Shown in pieces: positions 1 through 5,793 of a stretch of 10,021 nucleotides of DNA. The notes under the pieces were generated by a model. It was not told the origin of the DNA and made no database searches. It saw only the letters and a list, made by a program, of their open reading frames with translations. Positions within the stretch are counted from its first letter, which is position 1; the number at the start of each line of letters is the position of its first letter. The position numbers and the translations under genes are program-made. The stretch is from Candidatus Parcubacteria bacterium (GTDB taxonomy: Bacteria > Patescibacteriota > Minisyncoccia > Phycocordibacterales > UBA6065): positions 1 to 10,021 of the forward strand of contig JAIFWQ010000008.1 in assembly GCA_019661795.1 (NCBI GenBank), read 5' to 3'.

Positions 1-32
1 ACTCTGATCTCGCGCGATATTAAAGAGAAGAT

Positions 33-63
33 AAAAAAACCACCGATCAAAGGATCGGTGGTT
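33..63 (-). terminator. Rho-independent terminator after the DUF218-like gene
   Basis: A perfect 9-bp GC-containing stem (40-48 paired with 53-61) closes a 4-base loop (49-52). Two extra A-T pairs (38-39 with 62-63) can extend the stem. On the minus strand the hairpin is followed directly by seven T residues (33-39), the classic intrinsic terminator. It begins about 20 bases after the stop codon of the leftward gene ending at 84. The leftward genes from 5750 onward could all end here, because I see no hairpin with a T run at 726-846. On the plus strand the T run after the stem is short and interrupted, so termination in that direction would be weaker. Confidence 0.93.
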
Positions 64-83
64 GTAGCTTTTGACGGAATGTG

Positions 84-725
84 TCATATCGTTCCCTGCT
101 TGTGCTGTCTGAAACGGATCGTGTCGAGCGATATGATGCCCCACGATGCCGCTTTAAAGGCGACGAAACGAACAACGCTCGCATAGAGCCATCTTGACCA
201 ACTCCTCTGGTCCTCCGTCAAATGATCCGACTCGACCTCAAGGTCATGCGGATTACACGAGACGAACAGTTTTGCGTCGGGAAATACCATCTTCCCGAGA
301 ATACGCTCGCTCTTGGAATGAAGTTCGCATGTAACGACAAGGATTGATTTCGGAAACATCCCTCGCGAAGCAAGGACGCCCTTCACACCCTCCATCTCCG
401 TGATGGAATTGACAATCGGCCCGATATCGAGGAATGGAACTTCTTTTTGACGACAGATCTCGGCCTTAAGCCTGCCTTCGTCGTCTTCTGCTCCAGGGAA
501 CGGATGCGAGCAACATCCGAATACGATCAGCGCATTCGGACAAATGGTCCCTCGAAGTTTGATCGCTTTCTCGAGATTCGCGAGAGTCGCTCGCGCGAGC
601 TCTCCTCTCCTTTTGACGGAATACGAGATCGGTATGATGATCTCGATGTTCGCCATCGCGATATCGGAACGAGAATCCTCGCTTCGCAGCAGCTTTACGA
701 AGGGTTTAACATAGAATGAGGACAT
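84..725 (-). CDS. DUF218/YdcF-like domain protein, function unknown
   Basis: 213-residue soluble protein with no signal peptide and no clear membrane helix. The core (about residues 26-155) reads like a DUF218/YdcF fold. It has a beta strand ending in LIVFGCC (66-72), a segment ending NSITE (106-110) where the family often has an N-T-x-E-N motif, and SILVVTCELHSKSERI (127-142), which parallels the family's LVT-x-x-x-H-x-x-R-A motif with His136 as the conserved position. The C-terminal part (about 160-213) is rich in Trp and aromatic residues and I do not recognise it. DUF218 proteins have been linked to envelope processes and nucleotide binding, but no reaction can be assigned here. The start at ATG 725 is supported by a consensus Shine-Dalgarno; a second Met at residue 24 has none. 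The gene follows a glycan operon but has its own promoter-like sequence, so it may be regulated separately. The family call rests on motif resemblance only. Confidence 0.6.
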   Translation of the reverse strand: MSSFYVKPFVKLLRSEDSRSDIAMANIEIIIPISYSVKRRGELARATLANLEKAIKLRGTICPNALIVFGCCSHPFPGAEDDEGRLKAEICRQKEVPFLDIGPIVNSITEMEGVKGVLASRGMFPKSILVVTCELHSKSERILGKMVFPDAKLFVSCNPHDLEVESDHLTEDQRSWSRWLYASVVRFVAFKAASWGIISLDTIRFRQHKQGTI

Positions 726-730
726 TCGTC

Positions 731-738
731 CCTCCTTT
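731..738 (-). promoter_or_regulatory. Consensus Shine-Dalgarno site for the DUF218-like gene
   Basis: Read on the minus strand this is AAAGGAGG followed by GACGA and then ATG, giving a near-perfect anti-SD match 5 bases from the start. It fixes the start of the gene at 725 in preference to the Met at residue 24. No other gene start visible in this window has a comparable motif, so this gene probably has a different translation rate or mode from its neighbours. Confidence 0.85.
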
Positions 739-760
739 CTTGTGCAAGTTAAAGTACATT

Positions 761-777
761 CAAAGCAATATGCTTTG
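761..777. repeat. Perfect 7-bp palindrome in the leader of the DUF218-like gene
   Basis: CAAAGCA and its complement TGCTTTG flank a 3-base centre (ATA). It lies between the predicted transcription start (near 788) and the Shine-Dalgarno site (731-738). It could form an mRNA hairpin in the leader or serve as a protein-binding operator. No T run follows it on either strand, so it is not a terminator. Confidence 0.6.
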
Positions 778-793
778 TCACTTCAATATGACA
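776..793. repeat. Small inverted repeat next to the -10 box, possible operator
   Basis: TGTCA (776-780) and TGACA (789-793) form 5-bp arms around 8 bases, and the left arm overlaps the palindrome at 761-777 by two bases. The arm pair spans the predicted transcription start and ends two bases from the -10 box, where a repressor would block RNA polymerase. The word CAATATG also occurs twice with an 18-base period (766 and 784). The arms are short, so chance cannot be excluded. Confidence 0.35.
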
Positions 794-794
794 C

Positions 795-800
795 ATTATA
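795..800 (-). promoter_or_regulatory. Predicted -10 box (TATAAT) for the DUF218-like gene
   Basis: A perfect TATAAT on the minus strand sits in an AT-rich stretch (795-815) between the fusion gene ending at 847 and the start at 725. Transcription would begin near 788, giving a leader of about 63 bases. The -35 region 16-18 bases upstream has no good match to TTGACA, so the site may depend on an activator or on upstream AT content. The prediction is from sequence only. Confidence 0.55.
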
Positions 801-846
801 GTAAATAAATCAAGACCTTAGAGAGAATCCCTGTAGTCCATGAACA

Positions 847-2418
847 TTATCTCTTCCTCCCAAGCACATAGAGGTGCGTCGCCACCGCTTCCGATCCCGG
901 CATATGAATGAATAGAAAATCGAAATATTTCAGCGGGCCGAGGATGAGCATAAAGACATGAGCCAGAAACGGGGCGGCCTTGCGCGAGCCGAACGAGAAT
1001 ACGACGCCGAGCCAGTATGCCATGAACAAAAGCAGCGCGCTCCACGGACCAGAGCGCACGCCCGCCTCGACGATCTCGAGGTCTTTGAACATATGTTTCA
1101 GGCCGGAAAGGGTCCATCGGTTGAAATCGTCAGGCGACGTATGATATGGATGGATAAAAGGCGCCGAGACATAGATATAGCCGCCGGGCTTCACCACGCG
1201 GACCATTTCGCGGGCGATGAGATGAGCGTCAGGGACATGCTCGAAGACCGATTCCGAAACGGCCGCGTCGACGGAACCGTCTCTGAAAGGCAATCGCGTA
1301 GCATCAGAGACGATATCGACCTCCGGAAACGGAAACACGTCGACATTTATGAACTCCTTTCCAAGGCGTTCAGGACCGGAACCGACGTCGATGACGGTGC
1401 TTTTGTCCTCTACCCTATCGAGCACCATGCGCGGGCCATTGACGAGCATCATCGCCGGACAGGCATAATGCCAGATCGTATGATACAAATTCGGAAACTG
1501 CTTAAGAAAAGATTTAAGCCACGTCACGCCCGAGACATGCTGACCGCTGTTATGTTCATAGACATTCTTTTCGATGAGGATCGGCCTATGGGAATCATCG
1601 ATAGTGAAATGACCGTGCTTTTTACAGACGAGTCCGGTCGATTCTTTCAAAAGATCCTCTCTGCAGAACGGACAGCAGACGATGTGAGAATGCTCCGCCA
1701 TCGCGATCTTGCTCGTATGCGACCGCGGCGCGCGCAGATTGCTCAATCTGTCGGCAAGGAGAAGCTGTATGGCTCGGAACCCGTCGCGATAGCGGATCTT
1801 CTTGCCTTCGGCGGCCGTCCGAGGAGCATGGGAGATCGGCGCTTCGAGTATGCGATAGCCGTTCCGAAGGAGCGCCGCGGTGAAAAGAAGCTCTGATTCA
1901 AATCGGCCGGAAATAAAATGCCTCTTGGCGTCCGTAGGAAAGAGCTTATAGCACGTCCATACGTCCGTCAGTTCGGCGCCATAAAGCGTATTGATCATCT
2001 TCGTTATGGTCCAAACGCCGAGGCGCTGGAATATGAAGCCTTCCCTTTCTATGTGATGGAGGTTGCGCGAGCCGAAGACCGCCGTCCGGTCGTTTTCGCC
2101 GAGCAAACCGACGAGAGACGGGATCTCTTCAGGATGATATTCGAGATCGGCATCCTGAATGACGACATAGTCGCCCGTCGCTTCAGCGAGGCCGCGCGCG
2201 ACAGCCGTGCCTTTGCCGGAATTCGTCTCCAAAGAGATTATTTTCGCGAGATGGCGATATTTTTTGAGCAGCTCTGGCGTTTTATCGGTCGAAGCATCGT
2301 CTACGACTACGACTTCGATGATCCACCCAGGAATAGAGACCGCGAATACGCGAGAGAGGATCTCCTCGATCGTGCGCTCTTCGTTATATGCGGGAATGAC
2401 GATGGAAAGCTTCTTCAT
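847..2418 (-). CDS. Fusion: GT2 polyprenyl-phosphate sugar synthase plus zinc-ribbon SAM methyltransferase
   Basis: 523 residues from the ATG at 2418. Residues 1 to about 235 form a GT2 domain of the dolichol-phosphate-mannose synthase/GtrB class. It starts KLSIVIPAYNEE and has the nucleotide-binding pair D40-D41 in VVDDAST, the metal-binding D89-x-D91 in QDADLEY, GSRN (116-119) and the TDVWTCYK segment (151-158). No membrane helices follow, as in catalytic-only DPM1 enzymes. Residues about 240-285 form a Trm112/UPF0434-like zinc ribbon (C249-x2-C252, C265-x2-H268). Residues about 340-430 are a type-11 methyltransferase with motif I VIDVGSGP (342-349), INVDVF, SDATRLPF (371-378) and VVKPGG. 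Two hydrophobic stretches follow (about 460-477 and 484-504). A GTG start 54 bases upstream would only add unrelated residues, so I prefer ATG 2418, one base after the upstream stop (TGATATG). The likely product is an undecaprenyl-phosphate sugar; the methyl acceptor is unknown. Confidence 0.85.
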   Translation of the reverse strand: MKKLSIVIPAYNEERTIEEILSRVFAVSIPGWIIEVVVVDDASTDKTPELLKKYRHLAKIISLETNSGKGTAVARGLAEATGDYVVIQDADLEYHPEEIPSLVGLLGENDRTAVFGSRNLHHIEREGFIFQRLGVWTITKMINTLYGAELTDVWTCYKLFPTDAKRHFISGRFESELLFTAALLRNGYRILEAPISHAPRTAAEGKKIRYRDGFRAIQLLLADRLSNLRAPRSHTSKIAMAEHSHIVCCPFCREDLLKESTGLVCKKHGHFTIDDSHRPILIEKNVYEHNSGQHVSGVTWLKSFLKQFPNLYHTIWHYACPAMMLVNGPRMVLDRVEDKSTVIDVGSGPERLGKEFINVDVFPFPEVDIVSDATRLPFRDGSVDAAVSESVFEHVPDAHLIAREMVRVVKPGGYIYVSAPFIHPYHTSPDDFNRWTLSGLKHMFKDLEIVEAGVRSGPWSALLLFMAYWLGVVFSFGSRKAAPFLAHVFMLILGPLKYFDFLFIHMPGSEAVATHLYVLGRKR

Positions 2419-2419
2419 A

Positions 2420-3229
2420 TCAGAAAAGGAATGTCGGCTCGACGATGCGCAAGCCATGACCCCTGAAGCCACCCCTTATGGCGAGATAGTTGGTAAGGGT
2501 AAATCTTTCTTGGTCGGGGCGATAGCGCACGGGTTCGATCCTATCCGGTTTTATCCTATAAAGCGAATAGCCATGGCGGGCAAAAAGATCGATAAAACCC
2601 TTGAGGAACGTTCGTGCAGATGCGGAGGCGCCAGAGAATTCGAATTGAATCATGTCGATGGCGCCTTTTGCGAGCATGCCTTCGCCACCTTTGATGACAG
2701 AGAATTCATAGCCCTCGACGTCGGCCTTTAGGAAATCGATATGCGAGACGTCGTTCTCTTTGGCATATGAATCGACGGAGATCATAGGGATCTTGATCGA
2801 TGATCCGAATTCAGCGGCATCATGAAGGTCCAGGATCGAATTCAGGACCGTTTTATCTTTATGAAGATTAAAAACGATCGTGCCTGGCTTTTCGCCTACG
2901 GCTATATTATTCGCCTTGAAGATACCCTTCTTCGCGAGCGCGTCGAATGCGCGCTTATCGGGCTCGAAAGCGTGGATTCTGACATTTTCGTTCATAGCGA
3001 GTATGTCTGCGGAGTAATCTCCCACATTTGCGCCTACATCAAATACGGTCTTAAGACGAGGAGCAATGGTCTTGAGAACGTATATCTCGCCATTCGTCCG
3101 CCTATCAAAATCGTTATCGCCATAGCAGAAATCGACGTATTTAGAAGATGCCTTGAAAAGCAGGCGGGAATAGGTCGGATGTCTGCGATTTATCAGCAAC
3201 CGGGAAATAGCGCGGAGGATTAGGCTCAT
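2420..3229 (-). CDS. FkbM-family SAM-dependent methyltransferase
   Basis: 269 residues. The Methyltransf_21/FkbM signature is clear: motif I VFDVGANVGDYS (62-73) binds SAM, HAFEPD (86-91) ends with the acidic residue that usually holds the ribose, and VDSYA (152-156) followed by IDFLKADVEGYE (164-175) is the family's most recognisable block. A FEFSG strand near residue 196 follows. The first 50 or so residues (basic, with RLLINRR and YVDFCYG) resemble the N-terminal extension of FkbM enzymes in polysaccharide loci. Family members O-methylate small molecules or sugar hydroxyls; here a glycan sugar is the likely acceptor from context. The ATG directly follows the TAA of the upstream GT-C gene (TAAATG) with no Shine-Dalgarno, which suggests coupled translation. 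The gene ends one base before the fusion gene starts. Confidence 0.9.
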   Translation of the reverse strand: MSLILRAISRLLINRRHPTYSRLLFKASSKYVDFCYGDNDFDRRTNGEIYVLKTIAPRLKTVFDVGANVGDYSADILAMNENVRIHAFEPDKRAFDALAKKGIFKANNIAVGEKPGTIVFNLHKDKTVLNSILDLHDAAEFGSSIKIPMISVDSYAKENDVSHIDFLKADVEGYEFSVIKGGEGMLAKGAIDMIQFEFSGASASARTFLKGFIDLFARHGYSLYRIKPDRIEPVRYRPDQERFTLTNYLAIRGGFRGHGLRIVEPTFLF

Positions 3230-4603
3230 TTATCGTTTTAGTTTGCCTAGTATAGTATGTCGCGCGAGAAGAAGTCCATATAAAGCAAAAGAGAAGATGA
3301 AAGCGTCCACCGGCACCCTAAAACGGGCATTCACGCCGAGACCATTGATCGATGTCGTCAAAGCGAAATAAATGACCAGAAAGAGAGCGGCGCTGGCTGC
3401 CGGTCTCCATCCTTCCCTGCGTATATAAGCCGCCGCGCCTGCAAAGAACGATATCGTGACCATGATCCAAACCAAGCGCATGATCACGATGATAGCCGCA
3501 CCCGACCGAACATAGGCGCCGATGATGCTAAAAAGCTTTGCTGGCGATTCGATGAGGATCGTCAGAGCGGGCTTATCAAGTGTATTGACGATGGTCTTGC
3601 CGGCATATGCGAGAAATGTAAGCATGCCGTCATGGGTAAAGAACGTGACGATGGTCGTGGCCACCGACTTCGCCAGGGCGAGCTTGTGCTCCCTGATAAT
3701 TGCCATGGCTTCGGATGAATAACGATCCGAAGTCGCCAGAGTTATATCGCTCACATCGAAGCCTTTCTTATAGACGAACGAATCGAGCTCGGTCTTGAAA
3801 TTCGTATGATTATCTATAGAGAGCACCGTCGGCACGAGATAGATGTAGAGATTGAATGCCGGCTGGGCGCTCATGCCTATCTTTCCGAATTCAACATAGT
3901 TGCGAACGATCCATGGGGCTATGATCGCCCCGAAGACGCCCAGCATAACGAGCGCGTGGGCAAAGGTCTTTTTAGAAAGCGATTTTCGCGCCTCGAAGAT
4001 GATGAAAAGCGCGAGGACGATCGGTATATATTGGATCGTCGGTTTTACGAGCGTGGCGAGGCCCATGAAAACAGATACCCACGCGAGACTGCGATAGCTC
4101 TTATCTTCAAAATATTTAATGAGGAAGAGAAAGAAAAGGAGAAAGAAGAACGTGAACATCGTCTCCGAGTAAAGAAGAGTCGAGAGCATGACGCAATACG
4201 GTTCGAGCGCGAGCAAAACACCCGTTCCGAGCCACACCGCCTTTTGAGCGAAGAGTTTGCGAACAATGATCATACCAAGTACAGGAATAAAACTGCCGAT
4301 GAGGACTTCGAATATAAATACGGCCCAATAGCTTTTAAATATCCCCGCTATGGCAGCGATGATGAACAGCCAGACAGGCGGCCGCAAGGGATTCGGAGCG
4401 TATGGCGGCGCGGATGAATATGAAAAGCCGTGGCCGTGAATAAAATTCTGACTTGCCTCATAGTAGCCATCATCGCCTTTTATGGTCTCGACGATATTGT
4501 GGCCATGCGCCTCAAAGCTCGCGGAAAAGAACAGAAGGCGCGCGGCGAGAGCGATAGCGAAGACGATGATCTCGAGCCTGTATTTCAAAAAGAAGTTTCG
4601 CAT
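3230..4603 (-). CDS. GT-C membrane glycosyltransferase, ArnT/PMT_2-like
   Basis: 457 residues with roughly 10-12 hydrophobic helices. The first (about 10-27) is followed by an extracytoplasmic loop carrying the acidic pair D44-D45 in GDDGYY, where GT-C enzymes keep their catalytic Asp. RPPVW (74-78), SETMF (146-150), LVKPT (185-189), APWIVRNY (229-236) and the late ARFRVPVD (426-433) match the pattern of the PMT_2/ArnT-like group. Such enzymes take a sugar from a polyprenyl-phosphate carrier and transfer it to lipid, protein or glycan on the outer membrane face. The GT2 domain encoded two genes downstream could supply that donor. I chose the ATG at 4603: it starts just before the first helix and lies 4 bases after the upstream stop. 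A longer reading to 4792 adds 63 basic residues that overlap the neighbour out of frame and look spurious. The exact sugar and acceptor are unknown. Confidence 0.87.
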   Translation of the reverse strand: MRNFFLKYRLEIIVFAIALAARLLFFSASFEAHGHNIVETIKGDDGYYEASQNFIHGHGFSYSSAPPYAPNPLRPPVWLFIIAAIAGIFKSYWAVFIFEVLIGSFIPVLGMIIVRKLFAQKAVWLGTGVLLALEPYCVMLSTLLYSETMFTFFFLLFFLFLIKYFEDKSYRSLAWVSVFMGLATLVKPTIQYIPIVLALFIIFEARKSLSKKTFAHALVMLGVFGAIIAPWIVRNYVEFGKIGMSAQPAFNLYIYLVPTVLSIDNHTNFKTELDSFVYKKGFDVSDITLATSDRYSSEAMAIIREHKLALAKSVATTIVTFFTHDGMLTFLAYAGKTIVNTLDKPALTILIESPAKLFSIIGAYVRSGAAIIVIMRLVWIMVTISFFAGAAAYIRREGWRPAASAALFLVIYFALTTSINGLGVNARFRVPVDAFIFSFALYGLLLARHTILGKLKR

Positions 4604-4607
4604 AGCT

Positions 4608-5750
4608 TTAAGGATGGGCTTCGATGAAATCGAGTATGCGGCGAGCCCGTTTGCTCCAGCTGTGATCTTCAACGAGCGACCGAGCTTTCTCTGCGCGCGC
4701 TTTAGCTGTTTCTTTATCGTTCGCCGCCAACAGAATGCCCCCCGCGAGCGCAGCGGAATCGTCCGGCGCGACGAGGAATGCGGACGATTCATCGACTATC
4801 TCGCGTATGGACGGTATATCCGAGGCGACTATCGGCTTCCTGCTCGCCATATATTCGAAGAGCTTCATGGGCGAAGTATAGAAGGCAGAGATATTCTCTT
4901 TGGCGCTGTTCGGCAATATAAGGATATCGGCGGCCTTCTGCCAAAGAGGAATCTCCTTGTGCGGCTTATGGCCGACAATCATCACGCGTTCGAATTTTCC
5001 ATATTTTTCCCTGAATCTTGAAACGTCTGCCGCCGTGCCGCCCACAAAAACAACGAGAAATTCCGACGAGAGAAGATCGGCCGCCTTAGCGAGAGTATCA
5101 ACGCCTTTCCATCCATAGAGATGGCCGGTGTAGACAGCGATCTTCTTATCATGCGGCAGGCCGAGCTTTTCTCTCGCGTCATTTTGCGCGATCGGCAGAT
5201 CGAACGCATCTATGTCGACCGCATTCGGCTCGCACATCATCCCATTCGCGGGAAAGTCGAAAGTCTTTCCTATCTTCTCCACCTTCCAGCGGTTATGGAC
5301 CAACATCCATTTGACCCTGCCGAGGAAACGTGCGAAAAGCGCGAGTTTGCTTTCAGGAAAATCATGCATCTCATAGAAAATATTCTTCGATATGGATGAG
5401 GCGGCATAGAGCGGCAGAGTCTCGTTCGAATATATGATATCGGCCGGTCCGGCATGCGCCATAAGATGTGCTTTGACGCCTTTCGCAAAAGTCCTGTAGC
5501 TCAACCAGAATGAGATTTTCTTGAAAATGTTCGACAGGCCGGTAGTTGGGATATCGACGATGGTGAAATTACGCTTCACTCCGAAATATTCATAGGCATC
5601 CTGACCGACGACACCCTTTCTCTTCGGCACGAGCACTCTGACGTCGAGCCCGGCATCGGCAAATGCCTCCGCGCTTTTGGCCGCAAAGAGCGAAGCGGCC
5701 TTTTCACCCGGAAAGCGGCCGTGGAATATGAGAAAGAGTTTAGCCTTCAT
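4608..5750 (-). CDS. GT4-family glycosyltransferase (GT-B fold)
   Basis: 380 residues. The N-terminal half begins with a Rossmann strand (KAKLFLIFHGRFPGEKAAS) whose FPGEKAAS loop fits the acceptor-side domain of GT4 enzymes. YEMHDFPES (126-134) and PNAVDIDAF (185-193) precede the second domain. AVYTGHLYGWKG (205-216) opens the donor-binding domain, VVFVGG is at 243-248, and SPMKLFEYMASRKPIVASD (293-311) is the nucleotide-sugar-binding block with Glu299 as the conserved catalytic-region acid. The first Glu of the usual E-x7-E pair is not present (Tyr291). It probably retains anomeric configuration and acts in the cytosol or at the inner membrane on a growing glycan. It is the first gene of the leftward operon. 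Its ATG lies 7 bases from a predicted extended -10 box, giving an essentially leaderless mRNA. Sugar specificity cannot be read. Confidence 0.9.
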   Translation of the reverse strand: MKAKLFLIFHGRFPGEKAASLFAAKSAEAFADAGLDVRVLVPKRKGVVGQDAYEYFGVKRNFTIVDIPTTGLSNIFKKISFWLSYRTFAKGVKAHLMAHAGPADIIYSNETLPLYAASSISKNIFYEMHDFPESKLALFARFLGRVKWMLVHNRWKVEKIGKTFDFPANGMMCEPNAVDIDAFDLPIAQNDAREKLGLPHDKKIAVYTGHLYGWKGVDTLAKAADLLSSEFLVVFVGGTAADVSRFREKYGKFERVMIVGHKPHKEIPLWQKAADILILPNSAKENISAFYTSPMKLFEYMASRKPIVASDIPSIREIVDESSAFLVAPDDSAALAGGILLAANDKETAKARAEKARSLVEDHSWSKRARRILDFIEAHP

Positions 5751-5757
5751 TCTCGCG

Positions 5758-5763
5758 ATTGTA
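5758..5763 (-). promoter_or_regulatory. Extended -10 box for the leftward operon (leaderless)
   Basis: On the minus strand the sequence TGT-TACAAT matches an extended -10 (TGn plus 5 of 6 bases). A weak -35, TTTAAA (5781-5786), lies exactly 17 bases upstream. The predicted start at about 5751 is one base before the ATG at 5750, so the transcript would lack a leader. The -35 overlaps the -10 of the opposing promoter. Confidence 0.55.
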
Positions 5764-5776
5764 ACAGGTTTAATGC

Positions 5777-5782
5777 TATATT
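5777..5782 (+). promoter_or_regulatory. Extended -10 box for the rightward GT4 pair (near-leaderless)
   Basis: TGC-TATATT is an extended -10 with 5 of 6 matches. The -35 region (about 5753-5759) is poor. The predicted start near 5789 gives a leader of about 5 bases before the ATG at 5794, too short for a Shine-Dalgarno. Its last two bases coincide with the -35 of the leftward promoter, so the two promoters probably cannot be occupied at the same time. Confidence 0.5.
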
Positions 5783-5793
5783 TAAAGCCTCAA

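Noticed and set aside
1..32. Possible end of a rightward gene (one frame ends with TAA at 21-23, shortly before the hairpin)
   Set aside because: Only about seven codons are visible, too few to tell a real coding end from chance. If real, the hairpin at 40-61 would act as a shared terminator between convergent genes.
761..777. The palindrome at 761-777 as a terminator for the fusion gene
   Set aside because: The stem is AT-rich and no T run follows it on either strand, so it does not look like an intrinsic terminator.
958..1896. Rightward open frame of 312 codons opposite the GT2-methyltransferase fusion
   Set aside because: It is rich in Arg and Asp with no domain pattern, lies wholly antisense to a gene with clear motifs, and has no ribosome site. 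It is a shadow of the opposite frame.
2419..2472. Earlier GTG start for the fusion gene
   Set aside because: It would add 18 low-complexity residues (rich in Ser and Ala) before the canonical KLSIVIPAYNEE start of GT2 enzymes and overlap the upstream gene. The ATG at 2418 fits better.
3806..4417. Rightward open frame of 203 codons opposite the GT-C gene
   Set aside because: Its long runs of charged residues (KEKEKEE type) are the complement of Phe/Leu-rich membrane helices, the expected artefact of a membrane-protein gene read backwards.
5677..5793. N-terminal extension of the rightward GT4 gene from 5677
   Set aside because: The extension runs antisense through the start of the leftward GT4 gene and across both promoter boxes. 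The Rossmann strand that begins GT4 enzymes starts exactly at the Met at 5794.
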